This document shows, piece after piece, positions 16,226 through 25,858 of a stretch of DNA of 45,995 nt. The notes under the pieces were generated by a model. The model saw only the letters and a list, made by a program, of their open reading frames with translations. It ran no database searches and was not told where the DNA came from. The stretch comes from Gemmiger formicilis (GTDB lineage: Bacteria > Bacillota > Clostridia > Oscillospirales > Ruminococcaceae). The stretch's first letter is position 1; every line of letters begins with the position of its first letter. Position numbers and translations under genes: made by a program. Location: positions 1 to 45,995 of the forward strand of contig NZ_FUYF01000017.1 of NCBI RefSeq assembly GCF_900167555.1, written 5' to 3'.

Positions 16226-18394
16226 TTACCCCTCAATGCTGTACCACTTGATCTCGTTGGCGTCCAGATGCAGGTCAAAACTGCTGCCGTCGCCGGTGTA
16301 AACCGTGGTATCCTGCGGCTCGTAGGTGTTGTTGACCACACAGTACTTGCCGTTCTTGACGTAGGCATGAACTTCCACGTTGTAGTTCGTGCTGAACCAC
16401 TTGTGCAGGTCAGCTTCATCGTGGGCGGCCCACAGAATGGCGCGGTACAGCACGCGGTTGTTCACGAAGCTGTAGGGCAGACCGCTGATATAGACGCCGC
16501 GGCCCTGGCCGTATTCGTGGGCGGCCATCTGGACTTCTTTGTCACGCTGAATGAGGATTTCGGTGCCTTCCAGCGCGAAGATACTCTTTTTGCCCTCGCC
16601 AAAGTCCACGTCATGGTCGGGGCAGTCGGCCAGAATAAAGTGGTCGCGGTGCTCGTCCCAGTTGTACTTGTCGTAGTTCAAGGTAAAGCCGGTTTCCTTC
16701 TCCACGCCAAGCGGCGCGGCCAGCTGCAAATAACGGCCCTGATACTGATGGCCGCCCGGCTCGCCGACACCGATCAGACCGCCGCCGCGATGGACAAAGC
16801 CCTTGACGGTAGCGGAAACATCCGGATCCTCCCAAACCTTGCCGCCGGTGTGGGCGGTGTCGCCGTCACCGACGTTGATGAGGACGTCAATGCCGTCCAG
16901 CACCTTCGGGTCAGCCTTGATGTCGTCAAAGCTGATGAACTTCACATCAAACGGCGCACCGGACAGCGCCTCGATAACGCCCGCATAGCTGTAATTCTGC
17001 TTCTGGTACAGCGCATGGTGGACCATGTGGCAGCCCCAGGCGCGCTGCTGCCCCCAGCTGTTCAGAACAGCCACGGTCTTGACGCAGTAGGGCGTGGTAC
17101 CCTTGATGTTCTCGTACAGCTCGCGGAACTCGTTGCAGACGCTCTCGACATAATCGAGAAATTCCGGGAACTCGCAGGCCAGCTTCAGGTAACCGCCGTA
17201 GCCGATGCGGTCAATGGGCTTGCGCAGGATGGCGCGGCGCGCGGTGACCCAGTTTTCCTTGGCCTCGCGCACAGGGTCGCCGCCCTCGTGGAAGGTATCG
17301 GGGAAGAAGTAGGGCAGGAAGCGGCCCTCGGTGTACTTGACACCGGGGATGTCGGAAATCAGGCGCAGGGTGCTGCCGTTGCCGACACTGCCGACAATGG
17401 CATCCACGCCGGACTTCTGGAATTCGGGCATGAACGGCTCGCAGCCAATCCAGTGGTCGCCCAGGAACATCATGGCTTCCTTGCCGTAGGCGTGGACGAT
17501 GTCGGTCATTTCCTTCATCAGCCCGGCGACCTCGCGGCGCTGGAATGCCTGAAAATCCTTGTATTCCTTGCTGGGCACGCGGTACTGGTTGTTATAGTAG
17601 CCCTGGTCGATGATGAACTCGGGGCGAAATTTGTAGCCGACTTCTTTTTCAAACTGTTCCAGAATGTAGGGAGAAACGGAGGCAGAATAGCCGTACCAGT
17701 CCACATACTTCTCGCGGCGCAGCTCGTCAAACACCAGCGTGAACAAGTGGAAGAAGGTCGTAAAGCGAACGACATTGACATAGGGGTGGCTTTCGAGATA
17801 TTCGCGCAGGCGGCGCATCGTGTAGGCGTGGGTCTTGGGCTGGCGCACATCGAACGGGATCTGGTGTTCGACATCCTTCCAGTCATTGATGACCGAGTTG
17901 TACATGTGGACGGGGTCCCAGATCAGGTACGCCAAAAAGCTGACCGTGTACTCATGGTAGGCAGCGGGGGCATCGATGGCAACGCTTTCGCTGGCGGCAT
18001 CATAGTGCCAGTCGGCGGTGGGGACAGGCTCACCCGTCGTGCGATCTATGACCTCCCACCAGCGGGCAATATCATCGTGGTCGTTGACCTTCATCAGCTC
18101 ACGGCTGATGCCGGTCATCAGAGGGATGGTCAGCGCGCCGTCCTCGGCGGTGTAGAACGGGGTCATAATGTAGCACTGCTGCGTTTCATCGGGGTTCGCC
18201 TTCGCCCAGGCGTTGTCCTTGCGGGTGGTGTAATAGGTGGCGTAGATCTTGGCTCCGGTGTCCTTCAGCTCCTGCGGGAATTCGGTGCCGTCGCAGTCGC
18301 GGATGGCATCCGCGCCCCAGCGCTTGAGCAGGTCAAGGGTTTCGGGTACTGCGTCCATATCGGTGGGAATCGTTACACGACCTTTGGTATTCAT
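16226..18394 (-). CDS. lnpA: GH112 1,3-beta-galactosyl-N-acetylhexosamine phosphorylase
   Basis: Cytoplasmic phosphorylase of 722 residues that splits lacto-N-biose or galacto-N-biose with phosphate into galactose-1-phosphate and GlcNAc or GalNAc. The N-terminus has the family block GRVTIPTDMDAVPETLDLL followed by RWGADAIRDCDGTEFPQEL. Further conserved parts are IGCEPFMPEFQKSGVDAIVG, with a likely catalytic Asp, and GYGGYLKL. GH112 also includes galactosyl-rhamnose phosphorylases; the NahK-type kinase and fucosidases in the same operon favour the N-acetylhexosamine activity. Its start overlaps the GH95 stop by 4 bases. The downstream Leloir genes for Gal-1-P are not in this window. Confidence 0.92.
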   Translation of the reverse strand: MNTKGRVTIPTDMDAVPETLDLLKRWGADAIRDCDGTEFPQELKDTGAKIYATYYTTRKDNAWAKANPDETQQCYIMTPFYTAEDGALTIPLMTGISRELMKVNDHDDIARWWEVIDRTTGEPVPTADWHYDAASESVAIDAPAAYHEYTVSFLAYLIWDPVHMYNSVINDWKDVEHQIPFDVRQPKTHAYTMRRLREYLESHPYVNVVRFTTFFHLFTLVFDELRREKYVDWYGYSASVSPYILEQFEKEVGYKFRPEFIIDQGYYNNQYRVPSKEYKDFQAFQRREVAGLMKEMTDIVHAYGKEAMMFLGDHWIGCEPFMPEFQKSGVDAIVGSVGNGSTLRLISDIPGVKYTEGRFLPYFFPDTFHEGGDPVREAKENWVTARRAILRKPIDRIGYGGYLKLACEFPEFLDYVESVCNEFRELYENIKGTTPYCVKTVAVLNSWGQQRAWGCHMVHHALYQKQNYSYAGVIEALSGAPFDVKFISFDDIKADPKVLDGIDVLINVGDGDTAHTGGKVWEDPDVSATVKGFVHRGGGLIGVGEPGGHQYQGRYLQLAAPLGVEKETGFTLNYDKYNWDEHRDHFILADCPDHDVDFGEGKKSIFALEGTEILIQRDKEVQMAAHEYGQGRGVYISGLPYSFVNNRVLYRAILWAAHDEADLHKWFSTNYNVEVHAYVKNGKYCVVNNTYEPQDTTVYTGDGSSFDLHLDANEIKWYSIEG

Positions 18395-20556
18395 TTCTTA
18401 TTTTCCTCCGTCCATTGGTAAGATTGAGCTTGTCCGGCCTGCAAGGTGACCCAGCAATGCGTGTTGCAAAGATACCAGCTTCCGTCCTGTGTTGCTTTTA
18501 CGGTAAGGCTGTGCTTGCCGTCTGCTGTCCGCTGATAAGAAATCAGCAGACCATTTTCTGCCCGCAAATTCTGAAATGCAACAGGTTCATTTTTCCAGCC
18601 CTGCGGGCAGGCCGGTAAAACCTCGATATGATTCTTTTCGGAACGCAACAGCATTTTCTGTACGGCGTGTGCCGCCAGAAAATCCGCTTCCAGCGTAAAG
18701 GGGCGATAGTGGAAATCACAAACGCCGCTGTTTTTGTAGTCGCCGTTCAAATGGAATCCGTTCGGGCTCAGGAAATGCTCTGCGAAGCGGTGCAGTTCAT
18801 ACAAAGCACCATTTCCATCGCTGCGGGCGATTTGCAAAAGTGCCATCCAGCCGAAGGAGAATCCTACCCACTGCCCGCTGCCGAGATGTACAAGATGGTC
18901 TACCGTTGCATCTATTACGCTTCGATCCTGCGGGTTTTCATAGCTCAGCATACACAGCGGTTCGATTGCCATAGCGTGAGAAAAATGGCGGTGCGTTTCC
19001 TGCAAGGTTTCATCAGGTGAAAGCATCAGCCCGGTTTCTGTATCTACGCTCAACGGAGCAAGTTTGGCCTCCATTGCATGCCAATAGCCGCGGGGGTTGC
19101 CAAGCTGGTACTCGATCTGTACCAGAGTGTGGAACAGATAGTGCAGCAGCGCTAGATCATAGTTGCTGTTAGGAGTCAGCCATGAGGCTGCCTCATCATC
19201 GTGAATTTCCGGTGAGGACGAGACCGGTAAAACCAGCTTTCCGTCCGGGCCTTCTTGGAGGAGTTCTTCCAGGCAGGCTGCCGTGGCGGTAAAGTAAGGC
19301 TCCACGCGGGTACGCAGAAACTCTTTATCCCCCGTCAGGCGGTAGTATTCATAAAACATCTGGCAGAGCCAGATTTGATTGGTCGGTGACAGGGAATACA
19401 TCGGCCAGCCGCCGAGCGCTCCGCCGTCAATGTCCATGACACTGGGCAGGCACTCCCCTGCTGTGCCGTAAAATGCACGGGAAAACTTTGCCGCCTGCGG
19501 GCGCAGCGACCAGAGATAGTCGAGAAAAACCTTTCCCTGCTCCGGGTGGTTGGCAGTCAGATAGTGACAGTAGGTGAATTGGGTGTTGAGGTCGTTGTGG
19601 TAATCCCCTTTCCACGGTGGGAGCTGATTGTCATCCGCGCACCATACCCCTTGCAGCGGCATCGGGGCATTGCCCGGCTCGGAACCAGCTGCCAAAAAGT
19701 AATTGGCGCGGTACCAAAGCTGTTCGAGTGTTTCATCCGACAGCTGCAAACTGCTTTTCCCCCAGTATTGCTGCCACCAGCGTTTATGCTGTTGCAGCAA
19801 CTTCTCGGCGCCCATATCTTCTGCTGCACATAGTTCCAGCTTCGCCAGTCGGCTTGCTTTTTCTACGTTTTCTGCCTGCACGGCGGTATAATACAGCGTT
19901 GTGCCGAATTTTTTGCAGAGCAGCGTATAGGCAGTCCGATCATCGACCTTTTGGGAAAAGCCAATCATGCCATCCTCTGTTTCGGGGATAGCATCCGGCA
20001 GGGCGAGCTGCTGCAAGCTGCCGGGAGACACGCTGTTGCCCGCTTCGGCTGCCTGCGTGCCATTCCCGAAAGAGAGGCGCTCCACCGTGAGCTCTGCATC
20101 CCGGTACGCCTCCGGCAGCATCAGTACCCCAACAGGCCGCCCCATACAGAGGAAAGCACGCAGAATGGTTGTACCCTTTTGCGAAAAGGATGCCACCGCT
20201 GTACCCAAATCAAGGCTTGCCTGATAGCTGCCCTGCGGCAGTCCATCCAAGAACAAGTGTCCCGCGGGGATTTTTGTAGGTGTCGGGCGGGCATAGGGCG
20301 TATCAAAGATACGGCGTGTTTCTGCCACATCGCCTTTCCGTGCAAGCTCTACCAGTTTTGCATAAGTAAATTCTTTATCGAGTTTTTCCTCCGGGCGGCG
20401 GCGCAGCCACAGTCCGGCAATGTCCACGGAAATGCGCAGGTGCTCCATCGGCCCCCAAAAAAGAGAACCGAGTATGCCGTTCCCCAGTGGAATTGCTTCA
20501 TCCCAGCGGGGTATTGGGCCGGTCAAATTGATGTTGCAATGTTTCGGGGGCAGCAT
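18391..20556 (-). CDS. GH95 alpha-1,2-L-fucosidase
   Basis: Inverting fucosidase of 721 residues, expected to remove terminal alpha-1,2-fucose (H antigen, 2'-fucosyl units). Family features include RWDEAIPLGNGILG near the start, then WKGDYHNDLNTQFTYC with the Asn pair of the active site, GALGGWPMYSLSP, and SSSPEIHDDEA with the probable acid Glu. A C-terminal beta domain closes the protein. No signal peptide is present, so it is intracellular. It is the first enzyme gene after the two permeases, and an AGGAG site precedes the ATG. Together with GH29 it can strip both main fucose linkages before phosphorolysis by GH112. Confidence 0.92.
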   Translation of the reverse strand: MLPPKHCNINLTGPIPRWDEAIPLGNGILGSLFWGPMEHLRISVDIAGLWLRRRPEEKLDKEFTYAKLVELARKGDVAETRRIFDTPYARPTPTKIPAGHLFLDGLPQGSYQASLDLGTAVASFSQKGTTILRAFLCMGRPVGVLMLPEAYRDAELTVERLSFGNGTQAAEAGNSVSPGSLQQLALPDAIPETEDGMIGFSQKVDDRTAYTLLCKKFGTTLYYTAVQAENVEKASRLAKLELCAAEDMGAEKLLQQHKRWWQQYWGKSSLQLSDETLEQLWYRANYFLAAGSEPGNAPMPLQGVWCADDNQLPPWKGDYHNDLNTQFTYCHYLTANHPEQGKVFLDYLWSLRPQAAKFSRAFYGTAGECLPSVMDIDGGALGGWPMYSLSPTNQIWLCQMFYEYYRLTGDKEFLRTRVEPYFTATAACLEELLQEGPDGKLVLPVSSSPEIHDDEAASWLTPNSNYDLALLHYLFHTLVQIEYQLGNPRGYWHAMEAKLAPLSVDTETGLMLSPDETLQETHRHFSHAMAIEPLCMLSYENPQDRSVIDATVDHLVHLGSGQWVGFSFGWMALLQIARSDGNGALYELHRFAEHFLSPNGFHLNGDYKNSGVCDFHYRPFTLEADFLAAHAVQKMLLRSEKNHIEVLPACPQGWKNEPVAFQNLRAENGLLISYQRTADGKHSLTVKATQDGSWYLCNTHCWVTLQAGQAQSYQWTEENKK

Positions 20557-20585
20557 ATCGGTTCTCCTAACCTATTCGATTTTGT

Positions 20586-21440
20586 TTAGCCCTTAACGCC
20601 GCCGACGCTCAAGCCCTGCACGAGCTGCTTCTGGCCGACGATGAAGAGGATGACAGTGGGAATCAGTGCCAACACGAGGGCTGCGAACAGCGCGCCCCAG
20701 TCGGTAGCGTAGCGCTGGATCTCATACAGGTTGGCAAGGCCGACAGGCAGCGTAGCCTTGGTCGGATCGGTAACCATAACGAGAGCCACCGGGTACTCGT
20801 TCCATGCAGCCATAGCGGAGATCATGCAGACCGTCACGATGCCGGGTTTGCACATAGGAATGATAATGCTCGTCAGAATGCGGAACGGACCGCAGCCGTC
20901 GATCATGGCAGCTTCCTCGTAATCGCGCGGGATGCTGCGAAGGAAGCCGGTCAACAGGAAGATTGCGAACGGGAACTGCATGGTTGCATACAGCACACCC
21001 AGCGCCGTCAGGCTGTTGAGCAGGTTCAGCTTGTTCATCTGCAAGAACAGCGGGATCATAATATAAGTAGCCTGAATGAAGATGGCCGCCATGTAGATGT
21101 TCAAAATCAACTTCGCGCCGGGGAACTTATACCGCACAAGGCAGTAGGAGCACGGCACAACGCAGACTACAATAATGACCAGCGTTTCCAGCACGACATA
21201 AATCGAGTTGCCGATATTGGCAGCAAGGTTAGACTTTTCATAAGCGCGGGCGTAGTTATCCCACGCGAAGCCCTGCGGCCATGCAAAGGGATCCGTCAGA
21301 AATTCAGTGCTGGTTTTGAACGAAGAAACGACGTTCCACGCCAGAGGGTACAGCATGATAATGGCAACCAAAATCAGGAACAGGCGCGTCACCCACTTGA
21401 TGACCTTTGCTCTGATTTTGCTTTTTTCATTTTGTGTCAT
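20586..21440 (-). CDS. ABC sugar transporter permease, MalG type
   Basis: A 284-residue CUT1 inner-membrane permease with six predicted helices. The EAA loop, DYEEAAMIDGCGPFRILTSI, is the site that contacts the ATPase. AAGGAGG precedes the ATG at 21440, and a longer frame to 21464 would run into the other permease gene. It is separated by one base from the upstream permease and followed by GH95 after 29 bases. No ATP-binding subunit is encoded nearby; Firmicutes CUT1 systems often share one MsmK-type ATPase encoded elsewhere. Confidence 0.93.
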   Translation of the reverse strand: MTQNEKSKIRAKVIKWVTRLFLILVAIIMLYPLAWNVVSSFKTSTEFLTDPFAWPQGFAWDNYARAYEKSNLAANIGNSIYVVLETLVIIVVCVVPCSYCLVRYKFPGAKLILNIYMAAIFIQATYIMIPLFLQMNKLNLLNSLTALGVLYATMQFPFAIFLLTGFLRSIPRDYEEAAMIDGCGPFRILTSIIIPMCKPGIVTVCMISAMAAWNEYPVALVMVTDPTKATLPVGLANLYEIQRYATDWGALFAALVLALIPTVILFIVGQKQLVQGLSVGGVKG

Positions 21441-21441
21441 A

Positions 21442-22356
21442 TTACTGACCTCCTTCGGAAGCATCGGTCAATTTGCGGGACAGCATGGACAGCGCCACGG
21501 AGATAGCAAGCGTAAAGACCGTGATGGCCATGGCATAGCCAAAGTTGCCGTTGACAAAGCCCTGCGTGTACATATATTGCAGCAGAACGCTGGATGCACC
21601 GTTAGGACCGCCGCCGGTCATGACCTGCGAGAGAACAAAGCTCAGGTTGATGGTGCCGGAAAGCGCCAGAACAAAGGTGATGCCGATAATATCTTTCATC
21701 AGAGGCATCGTAATACTGACGAGCTTGCGCCATGCGCTGGCACCGTCCAGCGTTGCGGACTCGTAGATTTCCGGCGAAATGCCGTCCATCGCCGCGATAT
21801 GCATGACCATGTAATAGCCGGCAGCCTGCCACAGCAGCGTGAACGCGATGCACCAAAGTGCGGTCTTGCTGTCGCCCAGCCAGGAACGCTGCAAGCTCTC
21901 TAGCCCGACAGCACCGAGAATCTTATTGACGATGCCCACATTCGGGTGGAACACAAAACTCCAGATAATACCTACAACGGTCAGAGAAACGATGTTCGGG
22001 AAATAGAAAATCGTGCGATACAAGACCATTTCTTTCAGCTTGCACTGGTTCAAAACGAATGCCAGCACCAGACTACAGAAAATTGTGATAACGGGAACAA
22101 CCGCCATCAGCTTTGCTGTGTTTATAAGTGCTTGAATGAAAGATTTGTCGTGGAACATATAGATATAGTTATCCAGTCCCACAAATTTGTTGTTAAGCCC
22201 CAGAGAGGTCGCATTGGTAAAAGAAAGATATAATGCCTGCGCCGTAGGCCAGATCGTGAACATAAGAGTTAGGATCACGGCAGGCAGAACGCTGATGCAG
22301 ACAAACAGTACAGGAAGTGGCTGCGCCTTTTTTTGGCGATTTTGGCGGTTTTTCAA
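21442..22356 (-). CDS. ABC sugar transporter permease, MalF type
   Basis: A 304-residue CUT1 permease with a basic cytoplasmic N-terminus (MKNRQNRQKKAQPL) and six helices. The EAA loop is EIYESATLDGASAWRKLVSI. It forms the heteromeric channel with the next gene and receives the oligosaccharide from the lipoprotein encoded just upstream. A hairpin lies between it and that gene. Members with this arrangement import mucin or milk oligosaccharide cores in bifidobacteria and clostridia; the exact ligand here is inferred from the enzymes in the operon. Confidence 0.93.
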   Translation of the reverse strand: MKNRQNRQKKAQPLPVLFVCISVLPAVILTLMFTIWPTAQALYLSFTNATSLGLNNKFVGLDNYIYMFHDKSFIQALINTAKLMAVVPVITIFCSLVLAFVLNQCKLKEMVLYRTIFYFPNIVSLTVVGIIWSFVFHPNVGIVNKILGAVGLESLQRSWLGDSKTALWCIAFTLLWQAAGYYMVMHIAAMDGISPEIYESATLDGASAWRKLVSITMPLMKDIIGITFVLALSGTINLSFVLSQVMTGGGPNGASSVLLQYMYTQGFVNGNFGYAMAITVFTLAISVALSMLSRKLTDASEGGQ

Positions 22357-22378
22357 ACAAGTTTCCCCCTTAAAAAGA

Positions 22379-22415
22379 ACCCTGCCAAGTTCGCATGGCG
22401 TTTACTCGGCAGGGT
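22379..22415 (-). terminator. intercistronic hairpin after the solute-binding gene
   Basis: On the minus strand ACCCTGCC (22408-22415) pairs with GGCAGGGT (22379-22386) across a 21-base loop, then TTCTTTTT follows. Partial terminators at this position are common and allow more solute-binding protein than permease to be made. Confidence 0.7.
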
Positions 22416-22453
22416 CAATCTTACTTTGGTCAGTGGAAATTCAGCAATTCAGC

Positions 22454-23857
22454 TTACTTGGAAGCAGCAATCTCCTTGAAAGCAGCCTCGATGCCGTCAC
22501 GCCACTGCTCGGCAGTCATGTCACCATTCATAACGTCACTGGCAACATTGAAGACGGAATCAGCGATAACGACCTTGCTGGTGTCGGGCATTGCATCCCA
22601 ACCGAAGACCATGAACGTGCCTTCCTGATAGATGTCGTTCATGTTGTAGACACCATCGGTAACGATGCCCTTGACCATCTCGTTGGCCTTCTTCAGAGCG
22701 TAGATGCCGTTGGCTTTTTCTGCGAACAGCTTAACGGAATCCTCAGTGTACAGGAAGCGCAGGAACTCTTTTGCCAGTTCGGGGTTCTTGGCGTTGGCAG
22801 GAATCTCAAACTGCTCAACGGAGCTCATAACATAGCGGGTCTCGCCGTCATCCAGAACGGGTGCGCAGGTCAGACCAAACTCAAAGCCGTCAGCACGGGG
22901 AGCATCGGCCATTTCGCCTTCCATCCAGTTGCCGTTGGGGATGAACAGAGCCTTGTTCATCATCATGTCAGTCTGGCTCTGGGTATGGTTCAGAGCAACG
23001 GTGCCATCCATCAGGTAGCCATCGGTGCCGATCTTTGCCATGTTCTGGAAGACCTTGAGGGCCTCATCAGAGCTGAGGGAGCCGGGCGTGTAGGAGGCGA
23101 TTGCCTTCATGTTGTCGATGCCGGTGGCAGAAGCCAGCGCGGGCCACAGCATGCTTTCGAGGTAGCCGGGGTAGATGCCCTGATAGGTAAACAGCGCGAT
23201 ACCCTTTTCCTTGGCCTTTTCGCCCAGTTCAAAGAAGTCATCCCAGGTCACAGGCGTTTCCCAGCCGTTCTCTTCGAACAGGGTCTTGTTGTAAACCAGA
23301 CCCATCGGGCTGGCATCAAACGGGGCAATGTAGATTTTGCCATCGCCGTAGGGAGAGCACTTGGCAGAATCCAGCAGACCATCGATAACCTGATCCTTCA
23401 GCGGGGTGTCATCATCAATGCCGCCCTCTTCAAAGACATCGGACAGATCCATCAGCGCATGCTCCTTGACCATAGAGGAAATCAGGCCGGTGGAGTCGTT
23501 GTCGTTCATCGAGATGAAGTCGGGAACATTGCCTGCCACGATCTGCGGGCGGATGATGTCGCCGATCTTCGGGCTGATCTGCATATTGACAGTAACGCCG
23601 GGATAAGCGGCCTCAAAGCGTTTGATGATTTCGTCCCAGTACTCGGAACCGTAGCCGCCCTCGAACACCGCGATGTTCAGTTCATTGTTCTCAAAGGTCT
23701 TCTCACCGGTAGAGGCTTCGCTGGTAGCGGCGGACGTTGCTTCGGAAGAAGCGGCCTCACTGGATGCTGCCGCGCTGGAAGATGCTGCGCTGCCGCAGCC
23801 TGCCAGACAGGTAGCTGCCATTGCAGTGGCAAGCATCATGCTGATTGCTTTTTTCAT
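22454..23857 (-). CDS. ABC transporter solute-binding lipoprotein for host oligosaccharide
   Basis: A 467-residue extracellular lipoprotein. The N-terminal signal ends in the lipobox LAGC (about residues 19-22), followed by a Ser/Ala/Glu-rich linker and a family 1 sugar-binding fold (NNELNIAVFEGGYGSEYWDE near its start). The ATG at 23857 is set by TAGGAGG upstream and by the start of the signal peptide. It heads the long glycan operon, so it likely captures fucosylated and perhaps sulfated lacto-N-biose or galacto-N-biose oligosaccharides. The divergent YesM/YesN genes probably control it. A minus-strand TATAAT (23930-23935) fits its promoter, without a strong -35. Confidence 0.92.
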   Translation of the reverse strand: MKKAISMMLATAMAATCLAGCGSAASSSAAASSEAASSEATSAATSEASTGEKTFENNELNIAVFEGGYGSEYWDEIIKRFEAAYPGVTVNMQISPKIGDIIRPQIVAGNVPDFISMNDNDSTGLISSMVKEHALMDLSDVFEEGGIDDDTPLKDQVIDGLLDSAKCSPYGDGKIYIAPFDASPMGLVYNKTLFEENGWETPVTWDDFFELGEKAKEKGIALFTYQGIYPGYLESMLWPALASATGIDNMKAIASYTPGSLSSDEALKVFQNMAKIGTDGYLMDGTVALNHTQSQTDMMMNKALFIPNGNWMEGEMADAPRADGFEFGLTCAPVLDDGETRYVMSSVEQFEIPANAKNPELAKEFLRFLYTEDSVKLFAEKANGIYALKKANEMVKGIVTDGVYNMNDIYQEGTFMVFGWDAMPDTSKVVIADSVFNVASDVMNGDMTAEQWRDGIEAAFKEIAASK

Positions 23858-23929
23858 AGTTTTCCTCCTAAAAATTATTCCTTCTTTGTTTGGGATGCGG
23901 CTCATCTGTCGTTCCCTGATTGCACTCTT

Positions 23930-24017
23930 ATTATATCGGGCAAGCCGGATTTGATAAATGTATTCCCTTTACTTAAAGATGGATTTTATTGACTTTTTCT
24001 GTCGTTGCCCTTATAAT
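23930..24017. promoter_or_regulatory. divergent promoters: glycan operon and YesM/YesN genes
   Basis: On the plus strand TTGACT (23989-23994), 17 bases, then TATAAT (24012-24017) make a near-consensus promoter for the kinase gene. On the minus strand TATAAT (complement of 23930-23935) lacks a good -35, which suits activation by the YesN-type regulator. Binding sites between the two were not resolved. Confidence 0.7.
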
Positions 24018-24070
24018 TCAGGTAATGTATGGATAGATTGTAGTCACTTTGCACAAACGGAGGCCTATAT

Positions 24071-25849
24071 ATGTCACTAAATGCACAAAAAACGCGTGAG
24101 TTTTTCCCCAATGTGTTGCGACGAATCAAACTTCGCACCCGTCTGTTTGTGACATTTTTGATTATTTCTCTTGTTCCCGTCATCACGATTGGTATTTTTT
24201 CTTACCATGCATACACCCAATCCATGAACGAAAAGGTCAAACAGGCTGCCTTACAATCTATCGAACTACTCAATAATAATATGTCTACCCAGCTTGGCAT
24301 TTATAGCGACTACATAGGTTCCATCTCCGTATCTGATACTGTACAGAATGGTGTCGCATCTGTCAATAATGGGCACCCCCTTACGAGTGATATTGTAAGC
24401 GGCATTGGTAAAATGATCGTCACAATTCCTTTTCAGAGCACACACCTTAAAAACATCCGCGTCGTTTCCAATGACCGCACAGTCATCTACGATTTGGGCT
24501 ATGACGATATTACACCCCAGCGTTTTAATGAATTGCTGGATAATATTGAAGCCGCCTCTCCGCAGGATAGTCTGCAATACATCCACACTTACCGCGCCAA
24601 CGATAAAATTGTCATTGGCCGTAAAATCTATGATATGCACCACACCAGCACGCCGCTGGGGTATATCATGCTGTACATTGACGAATCCCAGCTAAGCCGC
24701 TACATATTTACCGATGTTTCCTTTGGCGAGGGATCCAACTTCCTGCTGATCGATGCTGTCGGCAATGTGGTTTCTTCTCAGAACGCGGAACTGCTGGGAG
24801 AAGATTTGGCCGATGACCCGATTTTCCAGCAGATCACGGCGCATCGTCAGGCGGGTGAAAACAACTTTTTATGTGAGCTGAACGGCGTAGATACGCTGAC
24901 GATTTTCAAATACAACACGACCTATAATGTATATCTGGCAGCCACAATTCCGCAGGCCTACATTACCAACGGCACAAAAACCATCAATATGATGCTCATC
25001 GCGCTGGCCGCAGTGCTGGTCGTTGTCAGCTTGTTCCTGACACTGCTTGTCTATCGCAGCGTTATGCACCCTATTGACAACATGGTTGCCGCCTGCAATG
25101 CGAAAAGCGATGAGAAAATCGGGCTGAAAATCAATGATACCAGCCCCGACGAGCTCGGATTTCTGGCGCGCACCATCGACAACATGGTCAACGAAATTGG
25201 TCTGCTGGCGCAGCGCTGGAGCGATGATCAGCGCAAAATGCGCGAGTTGGAATTGCAGACCCTGCAATATCAAATCAACCCGCACTTCCTGTTCAATACC
25301 CTGAACACCTTAAAGTGGATCGCCACACTTAATCACGTCACCCCGGTCAGCCACGGCATTGATGCCCTCTCTTCCCTGCTGCAAAGCACCCTTATTAAAA
25401 AAGATGAACTGATTCCGTTTGACGATGAACTGCGCAACCTGAAAAACTACTGCGACATTCAGCAGCTGCGCTACGCAGGGCGCTTTGAGATGGAATACCA
25501 AATTGAAGATGCTGCCGGATACTGGACAGTACCGCGCTTTATTTTGCAGCCGCTTGTAGAGAACTCCATCCTGCACGGCACGGCGGATGAAGATGATTTT
25601 GTCACCATCACCGTCCGCGCCACTGTGAGCGAGAACCTGCTTAGCATTCATATCTCCGATACCGGCTGCGGTTTTGACCCCAGTGCCATCAAGGAGAAAA
25701 ATTCTGAGCGCTTCTCCGGCATTGGATTGAGCAACGTAGATGAGCGTATGCGTCTGCATTACGGAAATGAATACGGTCTTACGATTGAAAGTGCCCCCGG
25801 CATCGGCACACAATGCATTCTCCGTATTCCAAATGAAGCCATTCGTTGA
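24071..25849 (+). CDS. YesM-type sensor histidine kinase
   Basis: A 592-residue membrane kinase. A helix near residues 25-45 (RLFVTFLIISLVPVITIGIF) is followed by an extracellular Cache-like sensor of about 240 residues, a second helix (MMLIALAAVLVVVSLFL), a HAMP segment, and the His_kinase domain. In QINPHFLFNTLNTLKWIA the His is the phosphoacceptor. The ATP-binding part has the N-box LVENSILHG and DTGCGF, SGIGLSNVDERM. GGAGG lies upstream of the ATG. It is transcribed away from the glycan operon and 9 bases before its response regulator, so it probably senses the extracellular oligosaccharide or its loaded binding protein. Confidence 0.93.
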   Translation: MSLNAQKTREFFPNVLRRIKLRTRLFVTFLIISLVPVITIGIFSYHAYTQSMNEKVKQAALQSIELLNNNMSTQLGIYSDYIGSISVSDTVQNGVASVNNGHPLTSDIVSGIGKMIVTIPFQSTHLKNIRVVSNDRTVIYDLGYDDITPQRFNELLDNIEAASPQDSLQYIHTYRANDKIVIGRKIYDMHHTSTPLGYIMLYIDESQLSRYIFTDVSFGEGSNFLLIDAVGNVVSSQNAELLGEDLADDPIFQQITAHRQAGENNFLCELNGVDTLTIFKYNTTYNVYLAATIPQAYITNGTKTINMMLIALAAVLVVVSLFLTLLVYRSVMHPIDNMVAACNAKSDEKIGLKINDTSPDELGFLARTIDNMVNEIGLLAQRWSDDQRKMRELELQTLQYQINPHFLFNTLNTLKWIATLNHVTPVSHGIDALSSLLQSTLIKKDELIPFDDELRNLKNYCDIQQLRYAGRFEMEYQIEDAAGYWTVPRFILQPLVENSILHGTADEDDFVTITVRATVSENLLSIHISDTGCGFDPSAIKEKNSERFSGIGLSNVDERMRLHYGNEYGLTIESAPGIGTQCILRIPNEAIR

Positions 25850-25858
25850 GGTAACACA

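Noticed and set aside
16268-18421. Plus-strand open frame of more than 700 codons opposite GH112
   Set aside because: Shadow of the GH112 gene; sequence is Val/Leu/Asp-biased with no domain.
22187-23992. Plus-strand 600-codon frame opposite the solute-binding gene
   Set aside because: Overlaps a lipoprotein with perfect signal peptide and ribosome site on the other strand; His/Val-biased shadow.
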